From contig NZ_CP059724.1 in NCBI RefSeq assembly GCF_022369515.1, positions 6,572,001-6,636,000 of the forward strand: a stretch of DNA of 64,000 bases. The letters are read 5' to 3'. The DNA comes from Paenibacillus sp. 19GGS1-52. GTDB lineage: Bacteria; Bacillota; Bacilli; Paenibacillales; Paenibacillaceae. This document shows, piece after piece, positions 52,358-61,109 of this stretch. The number at the start of each line of letters is the position of its first letter. The stretch's first letter is position 1. A model generated the notes under the pieces. That model did not search any database. It was not told the DNA's origin and saw nothing but the letters and a program-made list of their open reading frames with translations. The position numbers and the translations under genes are program-made.

Positions 52358-53533
52358 ATGAGAGGGCACATAGCAAAAAAAGGAAAGAAGTATTATATCG
52401 TTGTAGATTTTGATAAGGATGACAACGGCGGAAAACGAAATCAAAAATGGCTCTCCGGGTATGAGCGAAAAAAAGATGCTGAAAATGCAATGCCAGATAT
52501 TCTTTCAAAGCTGAAGAATGGGACATATGTAGAGCCGTCGAAAAAAACCTTTGGCGAGATTATGGAAACCTGGCTAGAGGATAAAAAAACATCAGTGAAA
52601 TATGGGACATGGAAATCTTACGAGTGGCTTGTTCACAAACACATTATCCCTCATTTGGGAAAGAAGAAAATGGCGAAGTTAAAGCCACAGGATCTGCATG
52701 ATTTTTATCATAAAACACTACTTAAGACTCTATCGGTTGGATCGATCAAGAAGGCTCATGTACTGATCATGGACGCACTTAACCGAGCGGTAACATGGGG
52801 AGAGATTCCACACAATGTAGCATCTACCGTGGCCTTGCCTCAAGGGAAAAAGACAAAGTTTCAAGTGTGGAATGAAGAACAACTAAAGATATTTTTGGAT
52901 GCCGCTACTGATAATCAATATTTCGTTGCTTTCGAACTTGCAGCCTCCACAGGCATGCGACAAAGTGAGATATTGGCTCTTCGATGGGTAGATACTGATC
53001 TACAGACCAAGACCATATCCGTTCGACAGGCCTACACACTGGCTGAGAAGGGCCATGAAATGGATGATACAAAGAATGACAGTAGCATACGCTCCATCGC
53101 CTTATTCGAAAGCACAGTGCGTCTATTGACCCGTCATAAAGATACGCGTGAGCAGGAGCTAGAAAACAATGAAATTCACAAGGATTCTGGCTTGGTTATC
53201 CAGACCAGTATCGGTACACCATTAGGACCACGCCTCTTAATGCGGCATTATTATCGGATACTCAAGCAGATTTCTGAGGGATATCCATCATTCCCAAACA
53301 TCCGATTCCATGATCTCCGGCATACTCACGCAACCTTGCTCCTAAAGGCCGGTGTTCATCCCAAGATCGTCCAGGAGAGACTTGGGCACTCCTCTATCAA
53401 TGTTACCTTGGATACTTACTCTCATGTACTGCCAAATCTGCAGGAGGCGGTCCTTCGGGGCATTGGTGACTCCATCTTAGGAGGCCGCCACGAAGTGCAG
53501 GAAGAAACTGAAACAACCACTTTACTTGAGTAA
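52358..53533 (+). CDS. Tyrosine recombinase (ICE integrase)
   Basis: 391 aa with agggggtt upstream. An arm-binding N-terminal domain (1-50), a SAM-like core-binding domain (60-150), then the catalytic domain with R201 (GMRQSEILALRW), H318-x-x-R321 (HDLRHTHA), H344 (LGHSSI) and Y354 (TYSHV). All the catalytic residues are present. The gene ends 95 bp before a tRNA-Thr gene, so it likely integrates at that tRNA's 3' end. Confidence 0.92.
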   Translation: MRGHIAKKGKKYYIVVDFDKDDNGGKRNQKWLSGYERKKDAENAMPDILSKLKNGTYVEPSKKTFGEIMETWLEDKKTSVKYGTWKSYEWLVHKHIIPHLGKKKMAKLKPQDLHDFYHKTLLKTLSVGSIKKAHVLIMDALNRAVTWGEIPHNVASTVALPQGKKTKFQVWNEEQLKIFLDAATDNQYFVAFELAASTGMRQSEILALRWVDTDLQTKTISVRQAYTLAEKGHEMDDTKNDSSIRSIALFESTVRLLTRHKDTREQELENNEIHKDSGLVIQTSIGTPLGPRLLMRHYYRILKQISEGYPSFPNIRFHDLRHTHATLLLKAGVHPKIVQERLGHSSINVTLDTYSHVLPNLQEAVLRGIGDSILGGRHEVQEETETTTLLE

Positions 53534-53573
53534 AGGTTAGAAGAATGTTAGAAAATCAGCATTTTCAACAAAA

Positions 53574-53610
53574 GTGGCGCGGCCTCCGAAATCCCGAAAA
53601 GCCGCGCCAC
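53574..53610 (-). terminator. GC-rich inverted repeat between integrase and tRNA
   Basis: GTGGCGCGGC and GCCGCGCCAC arms with a 17-base loop. On the minus strand it is followed by TTTTGTTG, so it could end tRNA transcription. It lies on the element side of the junction. Confidence 0.6.
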
Positions 53611-53627
53611 GATTGAGTTCTTAAAGA

Positions 53628-53699
53628 TGCTGGTGAAGGGAATTGAACCCCCGACCTACGCATTACGAGTGCGTTGCTCTACCCCTGAGCCACACCAGC
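53628..53699 (-). tRNA. tRNA-Thr(CGT)
   Basis: 72 bases. Acceptor arms GCTGGTG and CACCAGC pair, the anticodon loop CTCGTAA gives anticodon CGT, and the D arm GCTC/GAGC and T arm fit. CCA is not encoded. The 3' end faces the integrase, the expected position for an attachment site. The core sequence shared with the other end is outside the window. Confidence 0.9.
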
Positions 53700-53805
53700 T
53701 TGAACAAGGTGTTTTTCTGTCAAACAAGCTAATTATACTGCGTTCAACAGAAAACACAACCCTATTTCAAAAGATAAGAATTACTATAAACATTCAATAT
53801 CCGTC

Positions 53806-54579
53806 TTAGAGCAGGTTACGTTTACGGAAAAAGTCCAGTGACTCCTTGGCGCTCTCTAGTGAAGAGGAAGCATATGTTTCCTGCTCTACCAGATAATAAA
53901 GAATTCCGGCTTGATCGGCAATTTCGAAGATGCTGTTAAAATCGACTGTGCCCAGTCCCAGATCGGTTTCCTTATGATCGGCTCCGAAATCTTTAATATG
54001 GACCAGCGGTACGCGGCCTGCGTAACGGGAGACGTACTCAGCCGGACTGGCTCCGCCCACCTGCACCCAGCCCAAATCGAATTCTGCTATCATATGCTCC
54101 GCTGGAATACGTTCCAACCACAGGTCGATAATGGCTTGACCGTTTACCTTTTTAAATTCAAAGTCATGGTTATGATAGCCATATTTCATTCCTGCCGCCC
54201 GAACCAGTTCAGAAGCCTTCTCAAAAAAAGGAATCAGCGCAGTCACATCGTCAAGGGTAGGATTCTCTGGCACAGGAGAGCCTGGAGTGATGATATATTG
54301 AAGTCCGACCTCTTGGGCATATTCGATTTCCTTGGATAATGCGGATTGCATGTTGTCCAGACTGCTGAAGTCCAGACCCACATGTGCAGAAGGCGCAGCC
54401 AGTCCAATCTCATCAAGGGTTTCGCGTAATTCCTTAGCTGACACACCAAAATATCCGGCAAATTCGACCGCTTCGTAGCCCATAGCTGCCACCTTACGCA
54501 AGGTGCCTAGAAAGTCCTTTTCGGCTTCGTCCCGCAGAGTGTACATCTGAATACCTACCTGTTGCACTTTTTTAGCCAC
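53806..54579 (-). CDS. Sugar phosphate isomerase/epimerase-like TIM-barrel protein
   Basis: 257 aa from a GTG at 54579 behind gaggag; a longer frame lacks such a site. TIM-barrel of the xylose isomerase/IolE class with GIQMYTLRDEAEKD, YHNHDFEFK and FDLGWVQVGG, where conserved His, Asp and Glu residues bind a divalent metal. Members act on phosphorylated or free sugars; the substrate cannot be set. Chromosomal gene beyond the insertion site. Confidence 0.8.
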   Translation of the reverse strand: MAKKVQQVGIQMYTLRDEAEKDFLGTLRKVAAMGYEAVEFAGYFGVSAKELRETLDEIGLAAPSAHVGLDFSSLDNMQSALSKEIEYAQEVGLQYIITPGSPVPENPTLDDVTALIPFFEKASELVRAAGMKYGYHNHDFEFKKVNGQAIIDLWLERIPAEHMIAEFDLGWVQVGGASPAEYVSRYAGRVPLVHIKDFGADHKETDLGLGTVDFNSIFEIADQAGILYYLVEQETYASSSLESAKESLDFFRKRNLL

Positions 54580-54643
54580 GCAAGACCACTCCTCTATTGT
54601 TAAAAAAGTCTGAATTTCTTCACTTTTAGACTGTGATAGAATA

Positions 54644-54952
54644 CTAGTTCTCCAGCAGCTTGCGCTCCACGGATTCCAGCTTTCCGCGGCTTGTCGAAGT
54701 CTTATCACGGCGGTCGTCAATCTTGAGTGAGGTGGAAACACGCTGCGCACCGGCAGTGAAGGGTGACTCGTGCAGCGCTTCTACCGCTGCCAGAATACGC
54801 GGAAGCGGTCCCTCGATAATCGTACCCATAGATGTAAGCTCATACGTAATACCTTCTATCGTCTGCAATACACGCTGCATATCGGCAACATAGCTGCTAA
54901 GACTGGTACTGCCAGTTCCAATCGGAATAACGGTTACTTCAGCAATAGCCAT
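54644..54952 (-). CDS. YqgV/MTH1187-family thiamine-binding-like protein
   Basis: 102 aa from the ATG at 54952 with gggagg. The MTH1187/YkoF-type fold is indicated by AIAEVTVIPIGTGSTSLSSYVA and YELTSMGTIIEGPL. Family members bind thiamine or related compounds, often as small oligomers. The next gene is the isomerase-like one; they probably form one transcript. Confidence 0.8.
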   Translation of the reverse strand: MAIAEVTVIPIGTGSTSLSSYVADMQRVLQTIEGITYELTSMGTIIEGPLPRILAAVEALHESPFTAGAQRVSTSLKIDDRRDKTSTSRGKLESVERKLLEN

Positions 54953-54959
54953 TAGATAA

Positions 54960-55433
54960 CCTCCCACAAGTTTTATGGAGCATTTGCCACTCTGATTAAC
55001 TTCGCAATAAAACTAGCTTCGAAAGCATACGCTTAGTTTTGTGAGCTTAACCTTCAGAACTGCTTCGTACAAAACTAGCTTCGAAAGCATACGCATAGTT
55101 TTATGGAGCATGTGAACTACTACCTCTATTGTAACAACTCCTAGGCTCACTCACAAATTACGTGACAGCTATCCCGCCCCTCCTCTTCTACTGCAATTGA
55201 CTCTCACAAATTTCTATAGCTTGTTGGATTTTATCCAACATTGCTGACCTCTGTTACATTCGTTAGAAGTGGCTCCATACGTCTTTTAACTACTTAGGTT
55301 ATGGTCAAGAACTGAATTATAGTGTTGAGCCCTGTATATTTCACTCTTTGAGATATCCAGTGCCAGGCGCACTGCAATTATGGACTCTTTGTGCCATATT
55401 TTCGGACAATTTATGAATCATTTCAGCGGTTCT
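54960..55433. other. Intergenic region upstream of the nrd cluster
   Basis: No gene seen. Contains the two direct repeats listed next and the start of the TGTGGA array. Confidence 0.5.
55009..55102. repeat. Two 32-bp direct repeats
   Basis: AAAACTAGCTTCGAAAGCAT begins both copies (55009-55040 and 55071-55102), which differ at one base and end in TAGTTTT, so each can fold into a hairpin. Intergenic repeat, probably dispersed in the genome. Confidence 0.6.
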
Positions 55434-55484
55434 TGTGGATCAATTGTGGATGACCTGTGGACAGCCTGTGGATCAATTGTGGAG
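55434..55484 (+). promoter_or_regulatory. Five TGTGGA motifs at 11-bp spacing
   Basis: TGTGGA starts at 55434, 55445, 55456, 55467 and 55478, exactly 11 bp apart. TGTGGAT resembles the DnaA-box core on the reverse strand. The array lies about 50 bp before the nrd promoter, so DnaA or another helical-phased protein may regulate it. DnaA control of nrdAB is known from E. coli. Confidence 0.65.
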
Positions 55485-55529
55485 TACTGGAGATGAAGTC
55501 GCTTGCGGCGCGGGTTTCCTAAAAAATTG

Positions 55530-55584
55530 TTTACAAACACTATATATTGGGTTATCTTTATCAAACGACAACAAAATATAGTGA
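55530..55584 (+). promoter_or_regulatory. nrd promoter with tandem NrdR boxes
   Basis: Box 1 ACACTATATATTGGGT (55537-55552) matches the NrdR consensus at about 15 of 16 bases. Box 2 lies at 55569-55584 with about 12 of 16, 32 bp away, which is near three helical turns as is typical for NrdR sites. A possible promoter TTTACA-17-TATCTT (55530-55558) overlaps box 1. Confidence 0.7.
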
Positions 55585-55800
55585 AACAGGTGCTCTGATC
55601 CTTGATGAGAATCAGAGCTTAATAGGGAAGTGCGGTGAGAATCCGCTGCGGTCCCGCCACTGTAACCGGATTGTTCTTCGGAGGTTTAGCAAGCCTCTGG
55701 GACAGCTTCTACCGGCATTCGCCACTAAGGGACAACACCCCTCGGGAAGGCGCCGGAAGGTACGCCGGAAGCCAGGAAATCTGCCTGTTTCTATCGACAC
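55583..55800 (+). promoter_or_regulatory. Cobalamin riboswitch
   Basis: Key elements are in order: ggtgctc, a taatagggaa segment, gcggtgagaatccgc, ggtcccgccactgtaa and gccaggaaatctgcctg. This is the adenosylcobalamin aptamer. It likely shuts off the B12-independent reductases when cobalamin is plentiful. Boundaries are approximate. Confidence 0.92.
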
Positions 55801-55904
55801 CAACGATCTATACCTGCGAGGAACAGGAATGGTGTCCGCATGCGGCCTACATAATGAAGACCACTGCAAATATCCTTTGTGAGGATATTTACGCTACGCA
55901 TCCG

Positions 55905-55941
55905 GGCATTTTCTGCCATCCTCGGCAGGAGATGCCTTTTT
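55905..55941 (+). terminator. Expression-platform terminator of the riboswitch
   Basis: GGCAT..CTGCC pairs with GGCAG..ATGCC around ATCCTC, then TTTTT. It lies between the aptamer and nrdD, so a cobalamin-bound aptamer would favour termination here. Confidence 0.75.
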
Positions 55942-55989
55942 ATAATGTCAGAAAGTTTTTCTTATATACCGAGGGGAGAGAGCAATATA

Positions 55990-57975
55990 ATGACGCTGTT
56001 GGAGAAACGGCTAGGCGGTGCGCAACATGCACAGGAGGTTCTTTTGGAGGAAGTTATTCATTTAGGACGTGACATCATCGACAGCTCGGATTTGGATATG
56101 CTGCGTGAGAATGCCAATTTGAACGGGGAGAGCTTCTCCGGTAAAATGAGCAAGTTCGGCAGTGAATATTCCAAGTGGTATGCCCGCAACTTCACTATGC
56201 CACCACAATTGGTACAGGCGATTGAAGAGAATGTCGTATATGTGCACGATCTGGATCAATACGCCATTGGAACGACCAACTGCATTTTCATCCCGTTTGA
56301 GCGGCTTCTGCGTGAAGGCTTCAATACCGGCAACGGCAGCGTCCGCCCTCCGAACTCCATTATGACGGCTATGTCATTGGTAGCTATTATTTTTCAATCC
56401 CAGCAAAATGCCCAATACGGTGGTGTATCCGCCAATAAACTGGATTACGATCTGGCTCCTTATGTAACCAAAACCTTCGCCAAGCTATTCCGCAAGGGTC
56501 TCGGCTACTTCGAAGAAGGACAAGCCGGTGAGCATCTTGGTGAAATTGCCATGAGTCGGACCGATCTGGCCGAGCTGTATCCAAGAGCCTTCCGCTATGC
56601 GCTGAAGGAAACGGAAAGCGAAACCCTTCAGGCGGCCGAGAGCATGATCCATAACCTGAATACGATGTCCAGCCGCTCTGGCGGGCAAATTCCGTTCACC
56701 AGCATTAACTACGGCACCTGTACTTCACTTGAAGGTCAGCTTGTGATCAGCTCTTTGCTGACCGCAACCATGAACGGACTGGGCAGCGGTGAAACACCTG
56801 TATTCCCAATCCAAATCTTCAAATGCAAGCAAGGCGTTAATCAGCAGCAGGGCGAGCCCAACTATGAACTGTTTCTCAAAGCAGCGGAATGCTCAGCCCG
56901 CAGACTCTATCCTAACTTTGCTAATCTGGACGCTCCTCTCAACATGCAATATTACGATCCAAGCAATCCGGATACTGAATTTGCTACGATGGGCTGCCGC
57001 ACCCGGGTGCTCGGTGACCGCTTCGGCCGCAACCGCTGCTCCGGCAAAGGCAATTTGTCCTTTAATACATTAAATCTGGTTCGACTCGGATTAGAATATG
57101 GCATAGCCACAAATCGCCGTACCGTGGCTGACGAAGCTGGTTTCTACGACGATCTGAATCATTATATGGAGATTGCACTGGAAGGTCTTCTCCACCGTTA
57201 CCGTATCCAGGCCGCACAAATGGCGAAAGCTTCCGACTTTATGATGCGTGAAGGCGTCTGGGAAGGCGGCGAGCTGCTTGCTCCCGATGACACCGTAGGT
57301 GATCTATTGAAGCACGGTAGTCTTTCACTCGGCTTCATCGGCATGGCGGAATCCATGAAAGCCATGTACGGCAAACACCACGGTGAGGACATGGAAGTCC
57401 ATGCCAAAGCGCTGGCTGTCGTGCGTCATATGCGGGAATTCTGCGACCGGAAGAGCGAAGAACTGAACCTCAATATCACCCTGTTCGCTACACCAGCCGA
57501 AGGTTTGTCCGGTAAATTCACTAAAGTTGATCGTAAGGTACTCGGTACTATTACTGGTGTAACCGACCGCGAATATTATACGAACTCGTTCCACATCCCT
57601 GTATATTACACACTGGCGGCTGCTCAGAAGATCAGCCTGGAAGCTCCTTTTCATGAGTACTGCAATGCAGGTGCTATTTCTTATGTCGAATTAAACGGAA
57701 ATGCCCGCAGCAACCCGGCTGCTTTTATCAAAATCATTAAATATGCGCTGGAGCAGCAAGTCAGCTATTTCAGCATTAACCACCCGATCGACCGCTGCTC
57801 TGGCTGCGGCTACGAAGGTGTTATCGGCACCAACTGCCCTTCCTGCGGTGTGCATGAGAGCGCGGTACATATCCGCCGTCTACGCCGGGTTACCGGATAT
57901 TTAACTGGGGATTATCAGACCCGCTTTAATGCCGCCAAGCAAGCTGAGGTGCGCGACAGAGTTAAGCATCTATGA
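55990..57975 (+). CDS. nrdD: Anaerobic ribonucleoside-triphosphate reductase (class III)
   Basis: 661 aa from the ATG at 55990; a longer frame begins within the riboswitch platform. The zinc site CSGCGYEG...CPSCG precedes the glycyl-radical motif RVTGYL (Gly near residue 636). The N-terminus has no visible ATP-cone, so allosteric activity control may be missing. NrdD makes dNTPs without oxygen, with formate as reductant in known cases. It overlaps nrdG by 4 bp. First gene after the riboswitch. Confidence 0.93.
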   Translation: MTLLEKRLGGAQHAQEVLLEEVIHLGRDIIDSSDLDMLRENANLNGESFSGKMSKFGSEYSKWYARNFTMPPQLVQAIEENVVYVHDLDQYAIGTTNCIFIPFERLLREGFNTGNGSVRPPNSIMTAMSLVAIIFQSQQNAQYGGVSANKLDYDLAPYVTKTFAKLFRKGLGYFEEGQAGEHLGEIAMSRTDLAELYPRAFRYALKETESETLQAAESMIHNLNTMSSRSGGQIPFTSINYGTCTSLEGQLVISSLLTATMNGLGSGETPVFPIQIFKCKQGVNQQQGEPNYELFLKAAECSARRLYPNFANLDAPLNMQYYDPSNPDTEFATMGCRTRVLGDRFGRNRCSGKGNLSFNTLNLVRLGLEYGIATNRRTVADEAGFYDDLNHYMEIALEGLLHRYRIQAAQMAKASDFMMREGVWEGGELLAPDDTVGDLLKHGSLSLGFIGMAESMKAMYGKHHGEDMEVHAKALAVVRHMREFCDRKSEELNLNITLFATPAEGLSGKFTKVDRKVLGTITGVTDREYYTNSFHIPVYYTLAAAQKISLEAPFHEYCNAGAISYVELNGNARSNPAAFIKIIKYALEQQVSYFSINHPIDRCSGCGYEGVIGTNCPSCGVHESAVHIRRLRRVTGYLTGDYQTRFNAAKQAEVRDRVKHL

Positions 57976-58487
57976 ACATTTGCGGCTATTATCCAGAGTC
58001 GATTAACGAGGGAGAAGGCCTGCGGGCCGTCCTCTTCCTCAGCGGCTGCCGCCACCGTTGCCCCGGCTGCTTCAATCCGGAGACATGGAATTTCAACTAC
58101 GGTGAAGTCTTCACTCTAGCGCGTCAAAATGAGATTATTGCGGAGATCGCCGCGAACCCTTTGCTCGATGGCTTAACATTGGCGGGCGGCGACCCTTTCT
58201 TTTCAGCGATGGAGGCCGTGGAGTTCATTCATAGACTCCGCGCCACACTGCCAGCTTTCCCGATCTGGATTTACAGCGGCTATACGTACGAAGAAATTAC
58301 TGCCCTGCCCGATTCACCGGAGTGGACGCTGCTCCTGCAGTGTCAGGTGCTGATTGATGGACGCTTCGTCGAAGAACTGAAGGATACTACTCTGCCCTAC
58401 CGGGGAAGCACCAACCAACGCATTATTGACGTTCCGGCCAGCATAACTGGTTCGGAGGTCATTCTTTGGCAGCCGTCTGCGCTCTAA
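57972..58487 (+). CDS. nrdG: Anaerobic ribonucleotide reductase activating protein
   Basis: 171 aa. Radical SAM cluster motif CxxxCxxC (C26, C30, C33: CRHRCPGC), then a GGDP (LAGGDPFF) motif. NrdG generates the glycyl radical on NrdD using SAM. It is translationally coupled to nrdD (overlapping ATGA), as usual. Confidence 0.93.
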   Translation: MNICGYYPESINEGEGLRAVLFLSGCRHRCPGCFNPETWNFNYGEVFTLARQNEIIAEIAANPLLDGLTLAGGDPFFSAMEAVEFIHRLRATLPAFPIWIYSGYTYEEITALPDSPEWTLLLQCQVLIDGRFVEELKDTTLPYRGSTNQRIIDVPASITGSEVILWQPSAL

Positions 58488-58542
58488 TAGATCAATTTTT
58501 GATATTCATAATTAAGTCCAAATCAGAAAGGATGAACTACCT

Positions 58543-60876
58543 ATGCCACAGCTCGTAGTGAAACCCGATAACCGCCAACTGGCTTTTGATGAGATCCGCC
58601 TTTCCGTATACGCCGACCGGGTCTTGTCCGGTCTCGATCACCTAAGCAGAGAAACGCTGCTGCGCGGTGTGCAGTCGAAATTGCGTCGTGAAGAAGTCAG
58701 TGGCGAAGACATCAGCAGTGCTTTTACGATGAGTGCGCTAGAGCTGGTAACGAAAGAAGAGCCAGACTGGAAGTTCGTCGCTGCGCGTTCCCTCCTAACT
58801 ACCCTTTATAAGAAAGCAGCCGTCAACCGGCGCTATAAAGCCTATCCAGAGGAGCCTTATGGTGAGCTGTACCCGCTAATTACCGATCTCGTCAAAAAAG
58901 GGATTTACCGCGAAGAATTACTTTCCCACTATACCAAAGAGCAGATTGCTGAATTGGGCAGCTCTATCGACTATACACGCGACCTGCTGTTCGATTATAT
59001 CGGACTGCTTACGTTGTCTGACCGTTATTTGGCGCATGATTTTGAAGGACGCGTGATGGAGCTTCCGCAGGAACGTTATATGATTATCGCCATGTACCTG
59101 ATGCACCGCGAGCCGGTAGAGAAACGTATGGATCTGGTAAAAGAAGCCTACTGGGCGATGAGCAACATCTATATGACCGCAGCTACGCCAACCATGTCCA
59201 ATGCCGGTAAAAAGGTCGCCGGACAGCTGTCCAGCTGCTTCATCGACACGGTGGATGACTCGCTGGAGGGTATCTTTGACTCCAACACAGACGTTGCCCG
59301 TCTCAGCAAAATGGGCGGAGGCATCGGCGTCTATCTCGGCAAAATACGGGCGCGCGGCTCCGACATCCGCGGTCATAAGAATACCAGCTCCGGCGTCATC
59401 CCCTGGATTCGCCAGCTGAACAATACTGCTGTCAGCGTGGACCAGCTCGGTACGCGTAAAGGCGCGGTAGCGGTCTATCTGGATGTGTTCCACAAAGATA
59501 TTCTCGCCTTTCTTGATCTCAAGCTGAATAACGGCGACGAGCGGATGCGCGCGCATGACGTGTTCCACGGCGTTTGTCTGCCTGATCTATTCATGGAAGC
59601 TGTCGAATCCCGTGCGCACTGGAATCTTTTTTGCCCACATGAAGTGAAGAAGGTTATGGGCTGGACCGATGAGAATGGCCGTCCGCTGGGACTTGAGGAT
59701 TTCTACGATGAAAAACTAGGTCAAGGGGCCTTCCGCGATAAATATGCCGAAGCTACCGCTAATCTGGAGTTATCCCGTATCACTGTCCCGGCCATCGATA
59801 TCATGAAACGGATTATGAAATCGCAGCTGGAGACCGGTACGCCGTATATGTTCTACCGGGATACCGTCAACCGTGCCAATCCGAACCGCAATCAGGGTAT
59901 GGTCTTCTCCTCCAACCTGTGTACAGAAATTATGCAGAATCAGTCAGCTACAGTCATCGAAAGTGAAGAGCTTGTCACCAAAGACGGCCAGACCCGGATC
60001 GTCATCTCCAAGATCCCTGGTGACTTTGTCGTCTGCAACCTGAATTCCATCCATTTGGCCCGGGCGATTCCGGCTGGAGTGCTGGAAAGACTGGTGCCGA
60101 TTCAAGTCCGCATGCTCGACAACGTCATCGACATTAACAATATTGAAGTGCTGCAGGCGCAATATACGAACAGTCAATACCGTGCTGTCGGTCTCGGCAC
60201 CTTTGGCCTGCATCATCTGCTGGCCCTGAAGGGTATACGCTGGGAATCTGAAGAAGCCGTCGAATATAACAATCATCTGTATGAGCATATCAACTATCTG
60301 CTGGTCCGTTCGAGCATGGAGCTGGCCCGTGAGAAGGGCCGTTATGCGAAGTTCGCTGGTTCCGATTGGGAAACGGGGGCCTACTTCACTTCACGTGGCT
60401 ACATTAGCGGCGAACAGGAAGGCAAGTATGTAACTACTGAACAATGGCGGGAGCTGCAGCAGGAAGTAGCCACAGACGGCGTTCGCAACGCTTGGCTGTT
60501 CGCCATTGCTCCCAATGGCTCCACTTCAATCATTGCTGGCTCCACCGCCAGCATCGATCCGCTGTATGAGCTGCTCTCCTACGAGGAGAAAACAACCTAC
60601 AAGATCGCCAACCCTGCACCGGATCTGTCTGAGAAGACGATCTGGTACTACAAAACAGCGTTTATGATTGACCAGAACTGGTCGATCCGCATGGCCTCGG
60701 CGCGTCAGCGCCACGTCGATCAAGGACAAAGTTTCAACATTTATGTGCGTCCCGACATTAAGGCTACCGAGTTCTTGGAGCTGCATCTGAATGCTTGGAA
60801 GGGCGGCTTGAAATCCACTTATTATGTGCGGAGTCGGGCTTTGACGATAGAAGAGTGTGATTCTTGCGCTAGCTAA
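58543..60876 (+). CDS. nrdA: Class I ribonucleotide reductase alpha subunit
   Basis: 777 aa, ATG with aaaggatg. N-terminal ATP-cone (about 3-90), then the reductase barrel with GKKVAGQLSSCFIDTVDDSL and GGGIGVYLGKIRARGS, and a C-terminal CxxC (ECDSCAS, C772 and C775) that shuttles electrons from thioredoxin. Length and ATP-cone favour class Ia over Ib. It lacks its own riboswitch and probably is transcribed from the common promoter. The symbol could be nrdE in another scheme. Confidence 0.9.
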   Translation: MPQLVVKPDNRQLAFDEIRLSVYADRVLSGLDHLSRETLLRGVQSKLRREEVSGEDISSAFTMSALELVTKEEPDWKFVAARSLLTTLYKKAAVNRRYKAYPEEPYGELYPLITDLVKKGIYREELLSHYTKEQIAELGSSIDYTRDLLFDYIGLLTLSDRYLAHDFEGRVMELPQERYMIIAMYLMHREPVEKRMDLVKEAYWAMSNIYMTAATPTMSNAGKKVAGQLSSCFIDTVDDSLEGIFDSNTDVARLSKMGGGIGVYLGKIRARGSDIRGHKNTSSGVIPWIRQLNNTAVSVDQLGTRKGAVAVYLDVFHKDILAFLDLKLNNGDERMRAHDVFHGVCLPDLFMEAVESRAHWNLFCPHEVKKVMGWTDENGRPLGLEDFYDEKLGQGAFRDKYAEATANLELSRITVPAIDIMKRIMKSQLETGTPYMFYRDTVNRANPNRNQGMVFSSNLCTEIMQNQSATVIESEELVTKDGQTRIVISKIPGDFVVCNLNSIHLARAIPAGVLERLVPIQVRMLDNVIDINNIEVLQAQYTNSQYRAVGLGTFGLHHLLALKGIRWESEEAVEYNNHLYEHINYLLVRSSMELAREKGRYAKFAGSDWETGAYFTSRGYISGEQEGKYVTTEQWRELQQEVATDGVRNAWLFAIAPNGSTSIIAGSTASIDPLYELLSYEEKTTYKIANPAPDLSEKTIWYYKTAFMIDQNWSIRMASARQRHVDQGQSFNIYVRPDIKATEFLELHLNAWKGGLKSTYYVRSRALTIEECDSCAS

Positions 60877-60909
60877 ACTGTTCCAACTTTAAAATCCGGC
60901 GCTTTGGCC

Positions 60910-61044
60910 GTCACTGCGAGGAATGTTTGGGCTTTCGGTCGCTGTTGTCTCCAGATTTTCTGATTTAAGCCGCTATTAGCGGTAAAAATCCGGAGACAAA
61001 GGCGATCGCTACGCTCCTACAGCTCCAAACTTCCCCTCCGTGAC
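60910..61044. repeat. Long imperfect palindromic repeat between nrdA and nrdB
   Basis: GTCACTGCGAGGAATGTTTG on the left mirrors CAAACTTCCCCTCCGTGAC on the right, with inner arms TTGTCTCC/GGAGACAA and CCGCTATTAGCGG at the centre. An extended cruciform of about 135 bp. It resembles dispersed intergenic repeats of Bacillota. Confidence 0.65.
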
Positions 61045-61109
61045 TCCAGCTCTATATTTTAAAGAAAATACACAAATCAACCGCGCAAGAATATAAGGAG
61101 TGAGCAGAA

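Noticed and set aside
58918..59568. Minus-strand frame inside nrdA
   Set aside because: nrdA is certain from motifs; this is a codon-bias shadow.
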